From NCBI GenBank assembly GCA_003661125.1, contig QMVO01000132.1:1-5611 (forward strand): DNA of 5,611 bases. The letters are read 5' to 3'. Both the position numbers and the translations under genes were made by a program. The notes under the pieces were generated by a model. That model ran no database searches and was not told the origin of the DNA. It saw only the letters and a list, made by a program, of their open reading frames with translations. Within the stretch, counting starts at the first letter, position 1, and the number at the start of each line of letters is the position of its first letter. Source of the stretch: Methanosarcinales archaeon (GTDB lineage: Archaea > Halobacteriota > Syntropharchaeia > Alkanophagales > Methanospirareceae). Below are positions 5,490 to 5,611 of this stretch, in pieces.

Positions 5490-5611
5490 GTATACGTCTT
5501 CTATGAAATGAGCGATATTATCTAAGGCGTCTGAGAAGGTCTCATATTCATTGAGATACACCTCTTCATACTTCAGTATCCGGATGAAGCTCTCTACGAA
5601 TGCATTATCAT
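5490..5611 (-). pseudogene. IS3-type transposase (OrfB, rve integrase core), C-terminal fragment cut at both ends
   Basis: On the minus strand the window edge begins DNAFVESFIRILKYEEV, continues YLNEYETFSDALDNI and HFIEDVY. This is the hallmark end of the IS3/IS150-group integrase core. The Glu of 'DNA..ESF' (codon 5594-5592) is the third catalytic residue of the D,D,E triad, and the 'LKYEEVYLNEY' and 'FIE.VYN' patterns follow. After VY (about 5490) the expected 'N.KRLHS.LGY..P..F' tail is missing. The frame continues with unrelated residues that are the complement of the glycosyltransferase fragment, until TAA 5412. The transposase therefore lacks its last 20-odd residues and its terminal inverted repeat, and cannot be an intact element at this end. 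The upstream part lies outside the window. Confidence 0.85.

Overview
The window looks like archaeal chromosome, probably from a methanogen- or ANME-related euryarchaeon. The lineage is an inference. It rests on A/T-rich TATA boxes about 23-29 nt ahead of start codons with almost no leader, on scarce Shine-Dalgarno sites, and on the general character of the proteins. No rRNA, tRNA or CRISPR array is visible.

Layout. (1) Positions 1-600, minus strand: a decayed gene. A 131-codon N-terminal piece resembles a TIM-barrel-like archaeal hypothetical protein and ends at a TAA. Weaker coding-like sequence continues beyond it to the left edge, first in the same frame and then in another. (2) Positions 702-2542, plus strand: two overlapping genes (ATGA overlap) for the ATPase subunits of an oligopeptide/dipeptide ABC transporter (OppD/DppD-like and OppF/DppF-like). 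They have their own TATA box. No permease or solute-binding gene is present in the window. (3) Positions 2609-5026, minus strand, convergent with the transporter: one long gene for a secreted protein of about 805 residues. It has a signal peptide, three tandem 108-residue Ig-like repeats, six beta-propeller-like repeats, a proline-rich linker and a C-terminal beta-sandwich-like domain. An in-frame TAG replaces a repeat-conserved Trp in the third repeat and divides the gene into two open frames. (4) Positions 5144-5611: gene debris. It holds a frameshifted DDE transposase tail in GC-rich sequence, a glycosyltransferase C-terminal fragment that seems to carry a short insertion, and, on the opposite strand, the truncated C-terminal end of an IS3-type transposase running off the right edge.

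How they work together: the two ATPases would pair as the heterodimeric motor of a peptide-type importer and need permeases encoded elsewhere. The secreted repeat protein acts outside the cell; nothing links it functionally to the transporter beyond adjacency. The most interesting point is the TAG in an otherwise well-preserved 806-codon gene, together with the roughly 98% identical DNA of its first two repeats. I do not see a clear new biological system here.
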